Origin: Parcubacteria group bacterium Gr01-1014_13
GTDB lineage: Bacteria; Patescibacteria; ABY1; Magasanikbacterales; GWA2-37-8
Direction: 5' to 3'
Length of the DNA: 64,000 bases
Assembly: GCA_007376295.1 (NCBI GenBank)
Contig: VMGB01000001.1
Coordinates: 431,345-495,344 of the forward strand
Numbering within the stretch: the first letter of the stretch is position 1; each line of letters starts with the position of its first letter. Positions 15,577-23,215 of this stretch are shown piece by piece. A program made the translations under genes and the position numbers. Under the pieces are notes generated by a model. It did no database searches. It was not told where the DNA came from and worked only from the letters and a program-made list of their open reading frames with translations.

Positions 15577-16896
15577 CTAATCTGTTACGATAAATTTGCC
15601 GCGGTACATACCCATAGAACAAGAAAAAGGAATTTCGCCAACTTGGGTGGGTGTAAAAGTAATAATATTTTCTCCAGCGCGGAGTGATTTGCTTATGCCA
15701 TACTTTGGCACCACCAAATACGCGGTGCAATGCAAAGAGGTCTCAGAAGTAATTATCCATTTCACTGGCTGTCCTTTTTTAATAGTAAATATATTTGGTG
15801 AATACCCTGTACGCCCTTGCATCATCCGCACTTCTTGGGCATTTTGTTCTACAACTGCGACGGCTTTGGTGTCGGCGCGACGGCCAAACAACCGACTACC
15901 ATTAGCAATGTTTGCCCAGCCCAAAAGAATTACTGTCAATCCGGCGGTCATAAAAAATATCCGGGCCTTACGGCCTTTGAATATAGAAGTCAAACCACCA
16001 ATACCCAGCAATCCAGGTGCGGTGCCAATCGCAAATAGCCCCATAATTACGGTGCCTTGCCAAAAACTGCCTGTAGATACCGCATACAGTTGCATAGCTT
16101 GGGTAAAACCGCAGGGCAAGAAAAATGTTAACGCTCCTACTACTATCGCGCCTTTATGACTATATTCTTTTACTTCTTTTTTTAAACCAAAAAATCTGGC
16201 AATGCCAGACGGCAAAGTAATGCTTTTGTCGCGCAGAGCGGGAAAAATTTCTATAAGTTTTAAACCAAAAAATACCATTACAAAACCAATTAGTACAGTG
16301 AGAAATCCAAGTAAATTATTTGATGGTTTGAAAGCCTGGCCGATAAGACCAATAAGACCGCCCAAAAAAGCAAAGCCCAAAATGCGGCCAATATTAAAAT
16401 ATATATGTGGACGAAATTTTTGCAGCGACGTAGCTTCCGGGTGCTGTTCGGCATGACGCGCCGACAGACTAAGCACCAAACCACCGATTAATGCCATACA
16501 AGTGGATACCCCGGCCACCAATCCCACCAAAAACGCCACAGCTACACCGGAATTTGGGGCATTGATACCCAGATCAAACATGTTGAACCATCTGGTGAGT
16601 AAATAAACTACAAAAAAAATACCAGCCGCCAGAGCCAGATCTTTGTAGTCCGCAGGATTGCGGGAAATCCAAGGTAATTTTTCTTTTTGCCCAACTTCGT
16701 AGCCGGCTGCTTGCACGGCTTTGGCTATATCCGAATCATTTATCTGGGCTGTACTCGAAAACTCAATTATAGCCAATGCTTTTTTCTGATTAGCATAGAC
16801 GCTAAATACACCGGGGATTTTTTTTAATTCTTCTCCGATAAGTATTTCACATGCAGTACAATGCATGCCGCGGATAGGAATTATTTTTTTGTTCAT
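15577..16896 (-). CDS. Fusion: heavy-metal domain, UreH/DsbD-like membrane domain, cupredoxin
   Basis: 439 aa. Residues 1-70 are a heavy-metal-associated domain (GMHCTACEIL). Residues ~90-335 form a six-to-eight helix membrane domain of the UreH/SafE (DsbD-like) type with VAGVSTCMALIGGLVLSLS and FFLPCGFTQAMQLYA motifs. The last ~95 residues are a cupredoxin with HCTAYLVVPKYG and CSMGMYRGKF. The order cytoplasmic metal domain, membrane path, external copper domain suggests copper or electron transfer across the membrane. It sits 8 bp after csoR. Confidence 0.85.
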   Translation of the reverse strand: MNKKIIPIRGMHCTACEILIGEELKKIPGVFSVYANQKKALAIIEFSSTAQINDSDIAKAVQAAGYEVGQKEKLPWISRNPADYKDLALAAGIFFVVYLLTRWFNMFDLGINAPNSGVAVAFLVGLVAGVSTCMALIGGLVLSLSARHAEQHPEATSLQKFRPHIYFNIGRILGFAFLGGLIGLIGQAFKPSNNLLGFLTVLIGFVMVFFGLKLIEIFPALRDKSITLPSGIARFFGLKKEVKEYSHKGAIVVGALTFFLPCGFTQAMQLYAVSTGSFWQGTVIMGLFAIGTAPGLLGIGGLTSIFKGRKARIFFMTAGLTVILLGWANIANGSRLFGRRADTKAVAVVEQNAQEVRMMQGRTGYSPNIFTIKKGQPVKWIITSETSLHCTAYLVVPKYGISKSLRAGENIITFTPTQVGEIPFSCSMGMYRGKFIVTD

Positions 16897-16903
16897 ACAA
16901 AAA

Positions 16904-17179
16904 TCAATTATCTTTTTTGGATAATTTATACACCTTCATTACTTCACCAACAGCTTTGGCATGTTGGCCTGATTTTATTTGATTTACTACACAAGTAGAC
17001 AAATGACTTTCGAGTAATGCGTCTTCAAAACTGGAAACAGCTTTTTTTACGGCGCTGGCTTGGGTAATAACATCCACGCAATAAGTGCCATTTTCGAGCA
17101 TCGCCTGTAAACCGCGAATCTGCCCTTCAATTATTTTTAGGCGTTTGAGAAGTTTGTTTTTTAACGGAGATTTTGACAT
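16904..17179 (-). CDS. csoR: CsoR-type copper-sensing repressor
   Basis: 91 aa all-helical DUF156 repressor. The Cu(I) ligands are visible: Cys in GTYCVDVITQ, then His and Cys in ESHLSTC, the C-H-C set of CsoR rather than the set of nickel or formaldehyde sensors. ATG at 17179 is preferred over a TTG six codons upstream (17197), which would overlap the DUF305 gene. Without copper it should bind the ATACCCC-CAT-GGGGTAT site at 17833-17849 in its own operon promoter; copper loading releases it. Confidence 0.9.
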   Translation of the reverse strand: MSKSPLKNKLLKRLKIIEGQIRGLQAMLENGTYCVDVITQASAVKKAVSSFEDALLESHLSTCVVNQIKSGQHAKAVGEVMKVYKLSKKDN

Positions 17180-17184
17180 ACATT

Positions 17185-17796
17185 TTATTTGTACCAATTC
17201 TTATACCAATCTTGCATTTCCTTTATTTCTTTTAACTGTGATTGAATAATATCGTCTGCGAGAGACGACATCTCTGGTCTATTAGTGCCAGACTTCAACA
17301 TTTGCGCCATCATTATAGCCAATTGATGATGCGGGATCATAGCTTCAATAAATGCTTTATCAAAATCAGCTGAGGCTTCTAGTATTTTTATATCTTCTTG
17401 TCCTCCCATATGCATTCCTCCTTGAGACATCATGCCCCCCATCATTACATAGGCTTTATCCGAGACATCCTTTCCGAACCAGTCTTTATACCAAATTCTC
17501 ATATCTTTAATTTCTTTGGACTGCGCTTCTATAATCGCATTCGCTAGCGTTTTAATTTCCTGACGTTGTGATTTTTGGATAGCAAGATTTGCCATAGCAA
17601 TTGCCCCATCATGATGCGGTATCATCTGCTCAATAAAATGGCGGTCGATTGAACCCATACCCGCTGGCCATTGGCCTGGCGCTAAGCCAGTCCTCCAAGG
17701 CATCATTGAACCGAACCACAACATCGGACTTAATAATAAGGTAATGATTACCCCGACTAATATCCCCCCAATTCCAAATAAAATTTTATTGTTCAT
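17185..17796 (-). CDS. DUF305 protein, membrane-anchored double helical bundle
   Basis: 203 aa. An N-terminal membrane helix (~5-28) leads into two copies of a DUF305 unit, each opening with a MIPHH motif (IEQMIPHHDGAIAMA and IEAMIPHHQLAIMMA) and ending near KDW or KNW. The region between is Met/Gly/His-rich (MMGGMMSQGGMHMGGQ), a composition seen in copper-binding exported proteins. DUF305 genes commonly travel with copper resistance genes; direct copper binding is inferred. First gene of the operon. Confidence 0.88.
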   Translation of the reverse strand: MNNKILFGIGGILVGVIITLLLSPMLWFGSMMPWRTGLAPGQWPAGMGSIDRHFIEQMIPHHDGAIAMANLAIQKSQRQEIKTLANAIIEAQSKEIKDMRIWYKDWFGKDVSDKAYVMMGGMMSQGGMHMGGQEDIKILEASADFDKAFIEAMIPHHQLAIMMAQMLKSGTNRPEMSSLADDIIQSQLKEIKEMQDWYKNWYK

Positions 17797-17829
17797 ATTT
17801 TTTAAATTATTTTTTATGGAATAATTTAT

Positions 17830-17858
17830 ATTATACCCCCATGGGGTATTGGTGGCAA
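17830..17858 (-). promoter_or_regulatory. Copper operon promoter with a CsoR-type operator in the spacer
   Basis: On the minus strand: TTGCCA (17858-17853), 17 bp, TATAAT (17835-17830). A perfect 7-3-7 inverted repeat ATACCCC-CAT-GGGGTAT occupies 17833-17849, that is, most of the spacer and the first bases of the -10. GC-rich dyads of this type are the known CsoR operator class, so repressor binding would block RNA polymerase directly. Confidence 0.88.
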
Positions 17859-17908
17859 GAGCGGGTTATGCACAGATAAAATAAAAAAGACCCTTAACAG
17901 ATCCCAGC

Positions 17909-17996
17909 TGGCGGAGAGGGAGGGAGTCGAACCCTCGATACATTTCTGTATACACGCTTTCCAAGCGTGCGCACTAGGCCACTATGCGACCTCTCC
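17909..17996 (-). tRNA. tRNA-Ser (GGA)
   Basis: Class II tRNA with acceptor GGAGAGG/CCTCTCC, anticodon stem CACGC/GCGTG and loop TTGGAAA (anticodon GGA), a long variable arm (TATACAG/TGTATCG region), T-loop TTCGACT, G73 and an encoded CCA (17911-17909). Its first 15 bases overlap the end of lgt. Confidence 0.93.
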
Positions 17997-18773
17997 GTTT
18001 GTTCGCTTCATCTTACTCAAAACCAACACCGAAGTCAACCCAACCAACACTGCCAACATCCCCCACTGTGCCGGCGTTAGAGCTGAATAACGCACATCGC
18101 CCCCCGGAAAGTCCGGTGTAGCGCGCAAAAAATCCAAGAAAAATCTGGCAACTGCATAACTCGCCACCGAATATCCAGCCACCAATCCAAAACGGATTTT
18201 AATTAATTTTTTAAATAAAAGATAAAAAGTAATAAAAAGAATAAAGCCTAAAATAGATTCCATTAAACCAAGATCAAACCTGGCTCCATCAGGAAATTTT
18301 ACCCCTAAAATAAAATGCGTGAGGGTACCTGGATGATCATGAATTAAAAAACAGCCGATTCGCCCTATTCCCCAACCCAACCAAAAACCCAAAGCGCCGA
18401 TATCAAAATAAGGCAATAATTCTTTGAATGTAAAGTGTCTTTTTTTAGCAAACAACCACAAACTTAAGCCCGCGCCGACAAACCCGCCCAGTGATGATGC
18501 GCCGCCATGCCAAAGTTTGATTGTTTCCATTGGATTGGCAACAAAATAAGCTGGATTATAAAATACAACATAAAAAACACGCGCCATTATAAACGCGCCG
18601 ACAAGAGCCCATATCCCCATATCTAAAATCACTTCGCCGGAAAGTAGATATTTTTTAGAAAGAAAATAAGCAAAAGTTATGCCCGCGATAATTCCCAAAG
18701 CTACCAAAAGACCCCAAACGTGAATAACGACAGGGCCAAGATGGATAAAATCGAATTGAAAAAAAGGAATCAT
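17982..18773 (-). CDS. lgt: Prolipoprotein diacylglyceryl transferase
   Basis: 263 aa, seven membrane helices. It transfers diacylglycerol from phosphatidylglycerol to the lipobox cysteine of prelipoproteins. The signature GRIGCFLIHDHPG corresponds to the Lgt GRxGNFxN..E region, slightly altered, and GGASSLGGFVGAGLS matches the family's HGG-type loop. The start follows the LOG gene with a 4-bp overlap. The stop TAG (17984-17982) lies inside tRNA-Ser, so coding and tRNA sequence are shared over 15 bp. Confidence 0.9.
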   Translation of the reverse strand: MIPFFQFDFIHLGPVVIHVWGLLVALGIIAGITFAYFLSKKYLLSGEVILDMGIWALVGAFIMARVFYVVFYNPAYFVANPMETIKLWHGGASSLGGFVGAGLSLWLFAKKRHFTFKELLPYFDIGALGFWLGWGIGRIGCFLIHDHPGTLTHFILGVKFPDGARFDLGLMESILGFILFITFYLLFKKLIKIRFGLVAGYSVASYAVARFFLDFLRATPDFPGGDVRYSALTPAQWGMLAVLVGLTSVLVLSKMKRTNGEVA

Positions 18774-20170
18774 TTTTTTAAATAAGGCAAAATATCTTTC
18801 GGATCATTAATAACCTTCAAAAAATCTTCGTCTATTTGACTAATAGTTTTAAATTCGTAGCTCATACTATGAATTATATCGAGCAACGGCTTCCAGAATT
18901 CCCGACCATAAAGTATGGTTGGTATTGGTTCAATTTTTTTCGTTTCCTGCAAGGTAAGCATTTCAAACAATTGATGCAAAGTGCCAAACCCGCCCGGGAA
19001 ATAAATGAAGGCTTTCGCCGGTGAAGTAATGATTAACTTGCGCACGAATGGAAAAAAGAAACCAAGGGATTTGGTAATATAATTATTTACCCTCTCCCCT
19101 TTTTCAACACGCATATTTATTCCTACACTCACTCCGCCTTTTTCAAAAGCGCCTTTGTTGGCCGCTTCCATGATTCCTGGGCCGCCGCCGGTAACTATGG
19201 TAAATTGATTTTCCGCCAACAATTGCCCGACTTCATATGCGGCGTTGTAATAAGACGTGCCGGGCAGCAAACTTTTTGTTCCTAAAACCGTAACGCTGTT
19301 GGAAATTTTTGTCAAAAATTCAAAACCATCTACCAGCTCGGCCATTATTCTAAATATGCTCCAATCCAACCCGCCTTCACAATACAAATCAGTTGATCCT
19401 GGCTCACAAACATGCGGTCTGTCCGAAGTGTCTTTTATAAATTCAAACGCTTCTTTCGCGGTTTCCACAACCTGCCATCTATTTATTTCTTCTTCATCAA
19501 CTGAATGAACGTCTCGCGCGGATTTGGCTTTTAAAAAACTAACGATTGGCCCCCAAAACTCTTTGCCTACCAAAATCACCGGAACTTTTGGTATGTGGCC
19601 ATTTTCCATGTTGTCTACGACTTCAAAAAATTCATCCAGAGTACCAAAACCACCGGGGAAAAATACAAAAGCGTTGGCCGGAGAAGTAAGCATTACTTTG
19701 CGGCTGAAAAAATAATAAAAAGCGGTTGATTTATTTACATAAGGATTAACACGTTGTTCCCTGGGAAGCTGAATATTTAACCCGACTGAAACTCCACCGC
19801 CTTCAAACGCGCCCTTGTTGGCCGCTTCCATAATTCCCGGGCCGCCGCCGGTAATCGTAGCAAAACCATTTTTACCTAATAAATATCCCAAATCTTCCGC
19901 TATTTTATAATATTTATTATTGCTTGGAATTCGCGCCGAACCCAAAATAGTAACTTCTTTTTTTAAATCAGCTAAAAATTGATAACCTTCCACGAACTCG
20001 GTAATAATCCTAAAAATTCTCCAACTGTCGCGATAATTTACCACTGCGCCGGCGCTGGCGGCAATCGCTGGTGATGCTTCCGTGTCTGTTGCAGGTTTGA
20101 TTATATCTTCTACCTTAACCGGATCTGCTTTTGGCAGGGTGGAATTTTTTAAATTTGAAGCTTTAGGCAT
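18770..20170 (-). CDS. Tandem-duplicated LOG family protein
   Basis: 466 aa made of two LOG (TIGR00730, so-called lysine decarboxylase) domains, ~45-240 and ~270-460. LOG enzymes are nucleoside-5'-monophosphate phosphoribohydrolases. The first domain has the full PGGFGTLDEFFE motif; the second reads PGGFGTLHQLFE, losing the Glu of the PGGxGTxxE signature. Both keep TGGGPGIMEAANKGAFE. Usual family members have one domain of ~200 aa. The second half may be structural only. Overlaps lgt by 4 bp and follows gatA by 3 bp. Confidence 0.88.
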   Translation of the reverse strand: MPKASNLKNSTLPKADPVKVEDIIKPATDTEASPAIAASAGAVVNYRDSWRIFRIITEFVEGYQFLADLKKEVTILGSARIPSNNKYYKIAEDLGYLLGKNGFATITGGGPGIMEAANKGAFEGGGVSVGLNIQLPREQRVNPYVNKSTAFYYFFSRKVMLTSPANAFVFFPGGFGTLDEFFEVVDNMENGHIPKVPVILVGKEFWGPIVSFLKAKSARDVHSVDEEEINRWQVVETAKEAFEFIKDTSDRPHVCEPGSTDLYCEGGLDWSIFRIMAELVDGFEFLTKISNSVTVLGTKSLLPGTSYYNAAYEVGQLLAENQFTIVTGGGPGIMEAANKGAFEKGGVSVGINMRVEKGERVNNYITKSLGFFFPFVRKLIITSPAKAFIYFPGGFGTLHQLFEMLTLQETKKIEPIPTILYGREFWKPLLDIIHSMSYEFKTISQIDEDFLKVINDPKDILPYLKK

Positions 20171-20173
20171 ATT

Positions 20174-21601
20174 TTAAGAATATAATTTATCACCTATTTT
20201 TAAAACTGCTTCTTCTCCCAATCTTGGTCCGATAATTTGCACGCCAACCGGTAAACCGGCGGCGGTTTTTCCGCAATTAACAGACAAAGCAGGCATACCG
20301 GCAATAGAAGCCGGGCTAACCATTACATCGGCCATATACAAAGCCAATGGATTATCTTTCTTTTCGTCAATGCCAAAAGCGGGAAATGGCGAGGTTGGAG
20401 TAATTAGCGCGTCAACTTTTTTAAAAACATTTTCAAAATCTTTTTTTATTAAAGTACGGACTGTCTGCGCTTTTTTGTAATATGCATCATAATATCCGGC
20501 CGACAAAGCATACGTACCGATTAAAATTCGGCGCTTCACTTCTTCTGGAAAACCTGTTGCGCGTGAACTAGCATACAAATCATACAGGTCTTTGCCTTTT
20601 TGCCTGACTCCGTATCTTATACCATCCATTCTGCCCAAATTTGAGCTGTCTTCGCTAGGCACTATGATGTAATAAACGGCAATGGCATATTTGGTGTGCG
20701 GCAAACTTACTTCTTCGATTTTACAACCCAATTTTTTTAATTTAGCAATTTGTTGTTCGGTAATTTTTCTTACTTCCTCGTCTAAGCCTTCTAGTTCAAA
20801 ATATTCTTTCGGAATTCCAATGCGCATGCCTTTTATTTTTCCCTCAACCTCTTCGCTATAGCTAGGAACCGGATCATTTACTGTAGTAGCATCAAGTCGA
20901 TCATTGCCTGCAATTTGTTCCATAACCAAAGCGGAGTCGTAGACAGTTTTTGTTATTGGCCCAACTGTATCTAAAGAAGAACCCATCGGCATGATACCAT
21001 AGCGCGAATTACGTCCGTAGCTGGGACGAAAACCGGTGACTCCACAAAAACTAGCTGGCTGACGAATTGAACCGCCCGTATCTTCGGCAATAGCATAGAT
21101 ACACATATTGTCCGCTACTGCGGCAGCCGAACCTCCGGATGATCCGCCCGCGACCTTTGATAAATCGTGTGGATTGCGTACCGGACCATACATGCTATTT
21201 TCGTTACTAGCGCCATGACCAAAAGCATCGCAATTGTTTTTACCTAGTAATACACCACCTTGACTACGAATTTTGCCGATTACAGTTGCATCAAATGGTG
21301 GAATATAATTATCCAAAATTTTTGCCGAAGCGGTAGAACGTACCTCAGCTGTACAGATAGCGTCTTTTACAGCAAATGGAATCCCAGTAAGCGGCCCGGC
21401 CTTTCCTTGATGTATTAATCCATCAGCAATTTTTGCTTCTTCTAACGCTGATTCTTCACAAACAGTAATAAAGGCATTTATTTCTTTATTTCTAGCTTTA
21501 ATCCTATCTAAACAAGCCTGCGTCAACTCCACAGAGGTAAATTTTTTCTTTTTTAATCCTTCACCAGCTTCTTTGATTGTGAGTTCGTTTAAATTCTTCA
21601 T
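20174..21601 (-). CDS. gatA: Asp/Glu-tRNA amidotransferase subunit A
   Basis: 475 aa amidase that releases ammonia from glutamine so that GatB can convert Glu-tRNA(Gln) and Asp-tRNA(Asn) to the right amides. The amidase Ser-cisSer-Lys triad lies in IPFAVKDAI and GGSSGGSAAAVADN, with GSIRQPASFCGVTG following. Normal length. Overlaps gatC by 4 bp; gatB is not in this window. It explains how the tRNA-Gln and tRNA-Asn seen here can be charged. Confidence 0.96.
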   Translation of the reverse strand: MKNLNELTIKEAGEGLKKKKFTSVELTQACLDRIKARNKEINAFITVCEESALEEAKIADGLIHQGKAGPLTGIPFAVKDAICTAEVRSTASAKILDNYIPPFDATVIGKIRSQGGVLLGKNNCDAFGHGASNENSMYGPVRNPHDLSKVAGGSSGGSAAAVADNMCIYAIAEDTGGSIRQPASFCGVTGFRPSYGRNSRYGIMPMGSSLDTVGPITKTVYDSALVMEQIAGNDRLDATTVNDPVPSYSEEVEGKIKGMRIGIPKEYFELEGLDEEVRKITEQQIAKLKKLGCKIEEVSLPHTKYAIAVYYIIVPSEDSSNLGRMDGIRYGVRQKGKDLYDLYASSRATGFPEEVKRRILIGTYALSAGYYDAYYKKAQTVRTLIKKDFENVFKKVDALITPTSPFPAFGIDEKKDNPLALYMADVMVSPASIAGMPALSVNCGKTAAGLPVGVQIIGPRLGEEAVLKIGDKLYS

Positions 21602-21900
21602 AAATCAGCTTGATTTTCAAATACTCCCGGCACTACCAATTCGTTATTTTCCATTTGCGGCATCTGAGCTAACAACTCCTTGATTATTTTGCAATCGCGA
21701 GATTCGTCTGCCCGTACCACATCTTCTAAACCGGTAACTTGCGAGGTTTGTTCGACACCACTAGTGTCTACTTCATTTAAAATTTTCATATAATCCAAAA
21801 CAACCGAAATGGTTTCGGCATAGCGTTTTTCTTCATCTGGGGCCAACTTAATTCTGGCCAGTTGAGCAATCTTTTTTAGCTCCTCGATAGATATGGACAT
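21598..21900 (-). CDS. gatC: Asp/Glu-tRNA amidotransferase subunit C
   Basis: 100 aa. Typical GatC: N-terminal helix ISIEELKKIAQLARIKL, then the strap region that wraps GatA, with LDYMKILNEVDTSGVEQTSQV and a conserved late VPGVFENQ end. It stabilises the GatA-GatB complex. ATG overlaps nothing upstream; the gene begins just after the terminator of the unknown RNA, 35 bp away, so it needs a promoter in that gap or read-through. Confidence 0.93.
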   Translation of the reverse strand: MSISIEELKKIAQLARIKLAPDEEKRYAETISVVLDYMKILNEVDTSGVEQTSQVTGLEDVVRADESRDCKIIKELLAQMPQMENNELVVPGVFENQADL

Positions 21901-21934
21901 AGTGATATTCTACTAAAAAACCAGAGTGTTGGCA

Positions 21935-21974
21935 AATAAAAAAGCGTGCAAGGTTACCAGCGCCCATTGCACGC
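21935..21974 (-). terminator. Intrinsic terminator of the unidentified RNA
   Basis: Perfect 8-bp stem GCGTGCAA/TTGCACGC with a 15-nt loop, then TTTTTT on the minus strand. It lies 35 bp before gatC. Confidence 0.85.
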
Positions 21975-22231
21975 AGGAGATTTGTCAGATAGAGCTTAAA
22001 TATCGAGTATCAAGTACCTCGCAATACTGCGAGGGAGTAGTAATGTAAAGCACTCTATCCTACCCCTTTTGCTTTTGAGGCGGGGTCGTATCCATCAATG
22101 TGGAATACGCCAGATTGAATCAGTCAATGTTACCATTGACCACGGTTTTAATCCCGAGCAGGTTTGCTGGCTTGCTGCACCTACTACCCAACCACATTTG
22201 AGCTGCTATAGAGGCAGCTTTTGCCCACCTA
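21935..22231 (-). ncRNA. Unidentified structured RNA of about 300 nt
   Basis: No coding frame of useful length on the minus strand, but it has a promoter (22266-22238) and a strong terminator. Helices seen reading leftward: AGCTGC/GCAGCT, GTCAATG-GTAA-CATTGAC, GTATTCC with GGATAC, CCCC/GGGG, CCTCGCA-GTAT-TGCGAGG, all followed by a long-range GATAGAG/CTCTATC stem that encloses the last one. It does not show the conserved blocks of RNase P, tmRNA, SRP or 6S RNA. It could be a free RNA or a leader of gatCA ending in an attenuator. Confidence 0.6.
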
Positions 22232-22237
22232 AGCACC

Positions 22238-22266
22238 ACACTACAATACAAAATTTACCCTGTCAA
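22238..22266 (-). promoter_or_regulatory. Promoter of the unidentified RNA
   Basis: TTGACA (22266-22261), 17 bp, TAGTGT (22243-22238). The -35 is perfect, the -10 weak. It starts right after the terminator of the preceding gene, so transcription is independent. Confidence 0.6.
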
Positions 22267-22269
22267 TAC

Positions 22270-22298
22270 AAAAACAGCCTTTGGTAAGGCTGTTTTTG
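22270..22298. terminator. Bidirectional terminator after the 161-aa cupredoxin-like gene
   Basis: AAAAACAGCC and GGCTGTTTTT pair across an 8-nt loop with T tracts on both strands. It closes the leftward electron-transfer gene run. Confidence 0.85.
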
Positions 22299-22315
22299 AG
22301 ATAAAATTTGGTATT

Positions 22316-22801
22316 TTATTTCTGTACCGTAATTGTTGCAGCTCCGCCCCCATCGCAGGTTATATAATGAGTACCGAGTGTAGATGGCGCAGTAGCAATT
22401 GCGAAACCATAGGCTTTTATATTGAAGGATTGTCCGCCGGTAATAGCAATCTTGTGGGCTCTTGGATCTCTGTTATCTAACATGAACTTGGTACCTTTTT
22501 TCAAGGTAAGAGTACCAGGAGAACCATGACAGCTAACAAATTGAAAGTAATAGCCGGTATTCTTGTAAATTTTTATAGCGTCTAAGTACGATTTGGTGGC
22601 TGGCAAAGATACATTTGTGGCAGCAGCAGGTTTTTTTGAAGTTGCGGCTCCAGATTCAGGCAGAGTGTTTGTGCTTGAATCTGTACTTGCTGGAAAAGAC
22701 GGGTAATTCAATTTTAAATTAACATAAACAGAATACGCGATTACTCCTAATAAAATAACCCCTCCTATTATATATAAAAATTTTCTTGGAATTTTATGCA
22801 T
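22316..22801 (-). CDS. Membrane-anchored cupredoxin-like protein
   Basis: 161 aa. One N-terminal membrane helix (~9-27), then a Ser/Thr/Pro/Ala-rich linker to ~residue 65, then a ~90-residue beta domain of cupredoxin type: GTLTLKKGTKFMLDN, RAHKIAI (possible His ligand) and a final YITCDGGGAATITVQK (possible Cys ligand). The usual Met or second His after the Cys is missing, so copper binding is less certain than in the 385-aa protein. Last gene before the terminator; likely part of the same surface redox set. Confidence 0.65.
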   Translation of the reverse strand: MHKIPRKFLYIIGGVILLGVIAYSVYVNLKLNYPSFPASTDSSTNTLPESGAATSKKPAAATNVSLPATKSYLDAIKIYKNTGYYFQFVSCHGSPGTLTLKKGTKFMLDNRDPRAHKIAITGGQSFNIKAYGFAIATAPSTLGTHYITCDGGGAATITVQK

Positions 22802-22812
22802 ACTAATTAAAT

Positions 22813-23151
22813 TTAAATTATCTTTCCTTCTCGACCTTTTAATTGTGATAAAACTTCTTCATTTTCCTCAGCTTCTTCTACTTCGGCATCTCTTCGCGCC
22901 CAAGCTGCTTCTTGCATACCCCGTAATAAATCATGATGTTTTAATTCGTTTTTCTCTTTTGTTCTATTTAGGTATATCCCGATACTTTTTTTCTTGTACT
23001 CGCCCCAAGCACCGTGATTATCGCCCAAAAAAATAGTTGCCGCTTTACCAAAAGAAGCATCCACCGTAAGCGGATTAGGCATACGCAAGTATTCTTCGGC
23101 TTTTTTTATTATTTTTTCTATTAATTTCTGATCTAAACCCTGCTGTTTCAT
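22813..23151 (-). CDS. Small charged protein of unknown function
   Basis: 112 aa from ATG 23151. A longer frame exists up to 23289, but it would overlap the RnfD-FNR gene by 74 bp and its extra residues look unnatural. The protein is helical and charged (KKAEEYLRM, WARRDAEVEEAEENEEVL) with a strand-like middle ATIFLGDNHGAWGEY. No domain recognised. No clear ribosome site precedes 23151. Position downstream of the redox fusion suggests cotranscription only. Confidence 0.55.
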   Translation of the reverse strand: MKQQGLDQKLIEKIIKKAEEYLRMPNPLTVDASFGKAATIFLGDNHGAWGEYKKKSIGIYLNRTKEKNELKHHDLLRGMQEAAWARRDAEVEEAEENEEVLSQLKGREGKII

Positions 23152-23215
23152 AGCACTATAAATGATAGCACAAAAAGAGCGTTTTTTCAAATACTCATTT
23201 GGTATAAAGTAAAAA

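Noticed and set aside
21944..21974. TGGTAACC in the terminator loop as a T-box sequence before gatC
   Set aside because: No specifier loop or antiterminator with the conserved T-box sequence could be found.
22130..22200. Match to the B12 box (AGCCAG..ACCTGC) on the minus strand in the unidentified RNA
   Set aside because: About 13 of 16 positions fit, but the other conserved blocks of a cobalamin riboswitch are absent and the next gene is gatC, which has no link to B12.
22069..22287. 72-codon plus-strand frame in the unknown RNA region
   Set aside because: No ribosome site, unnatural composition, and promoter and terminator point the other way.
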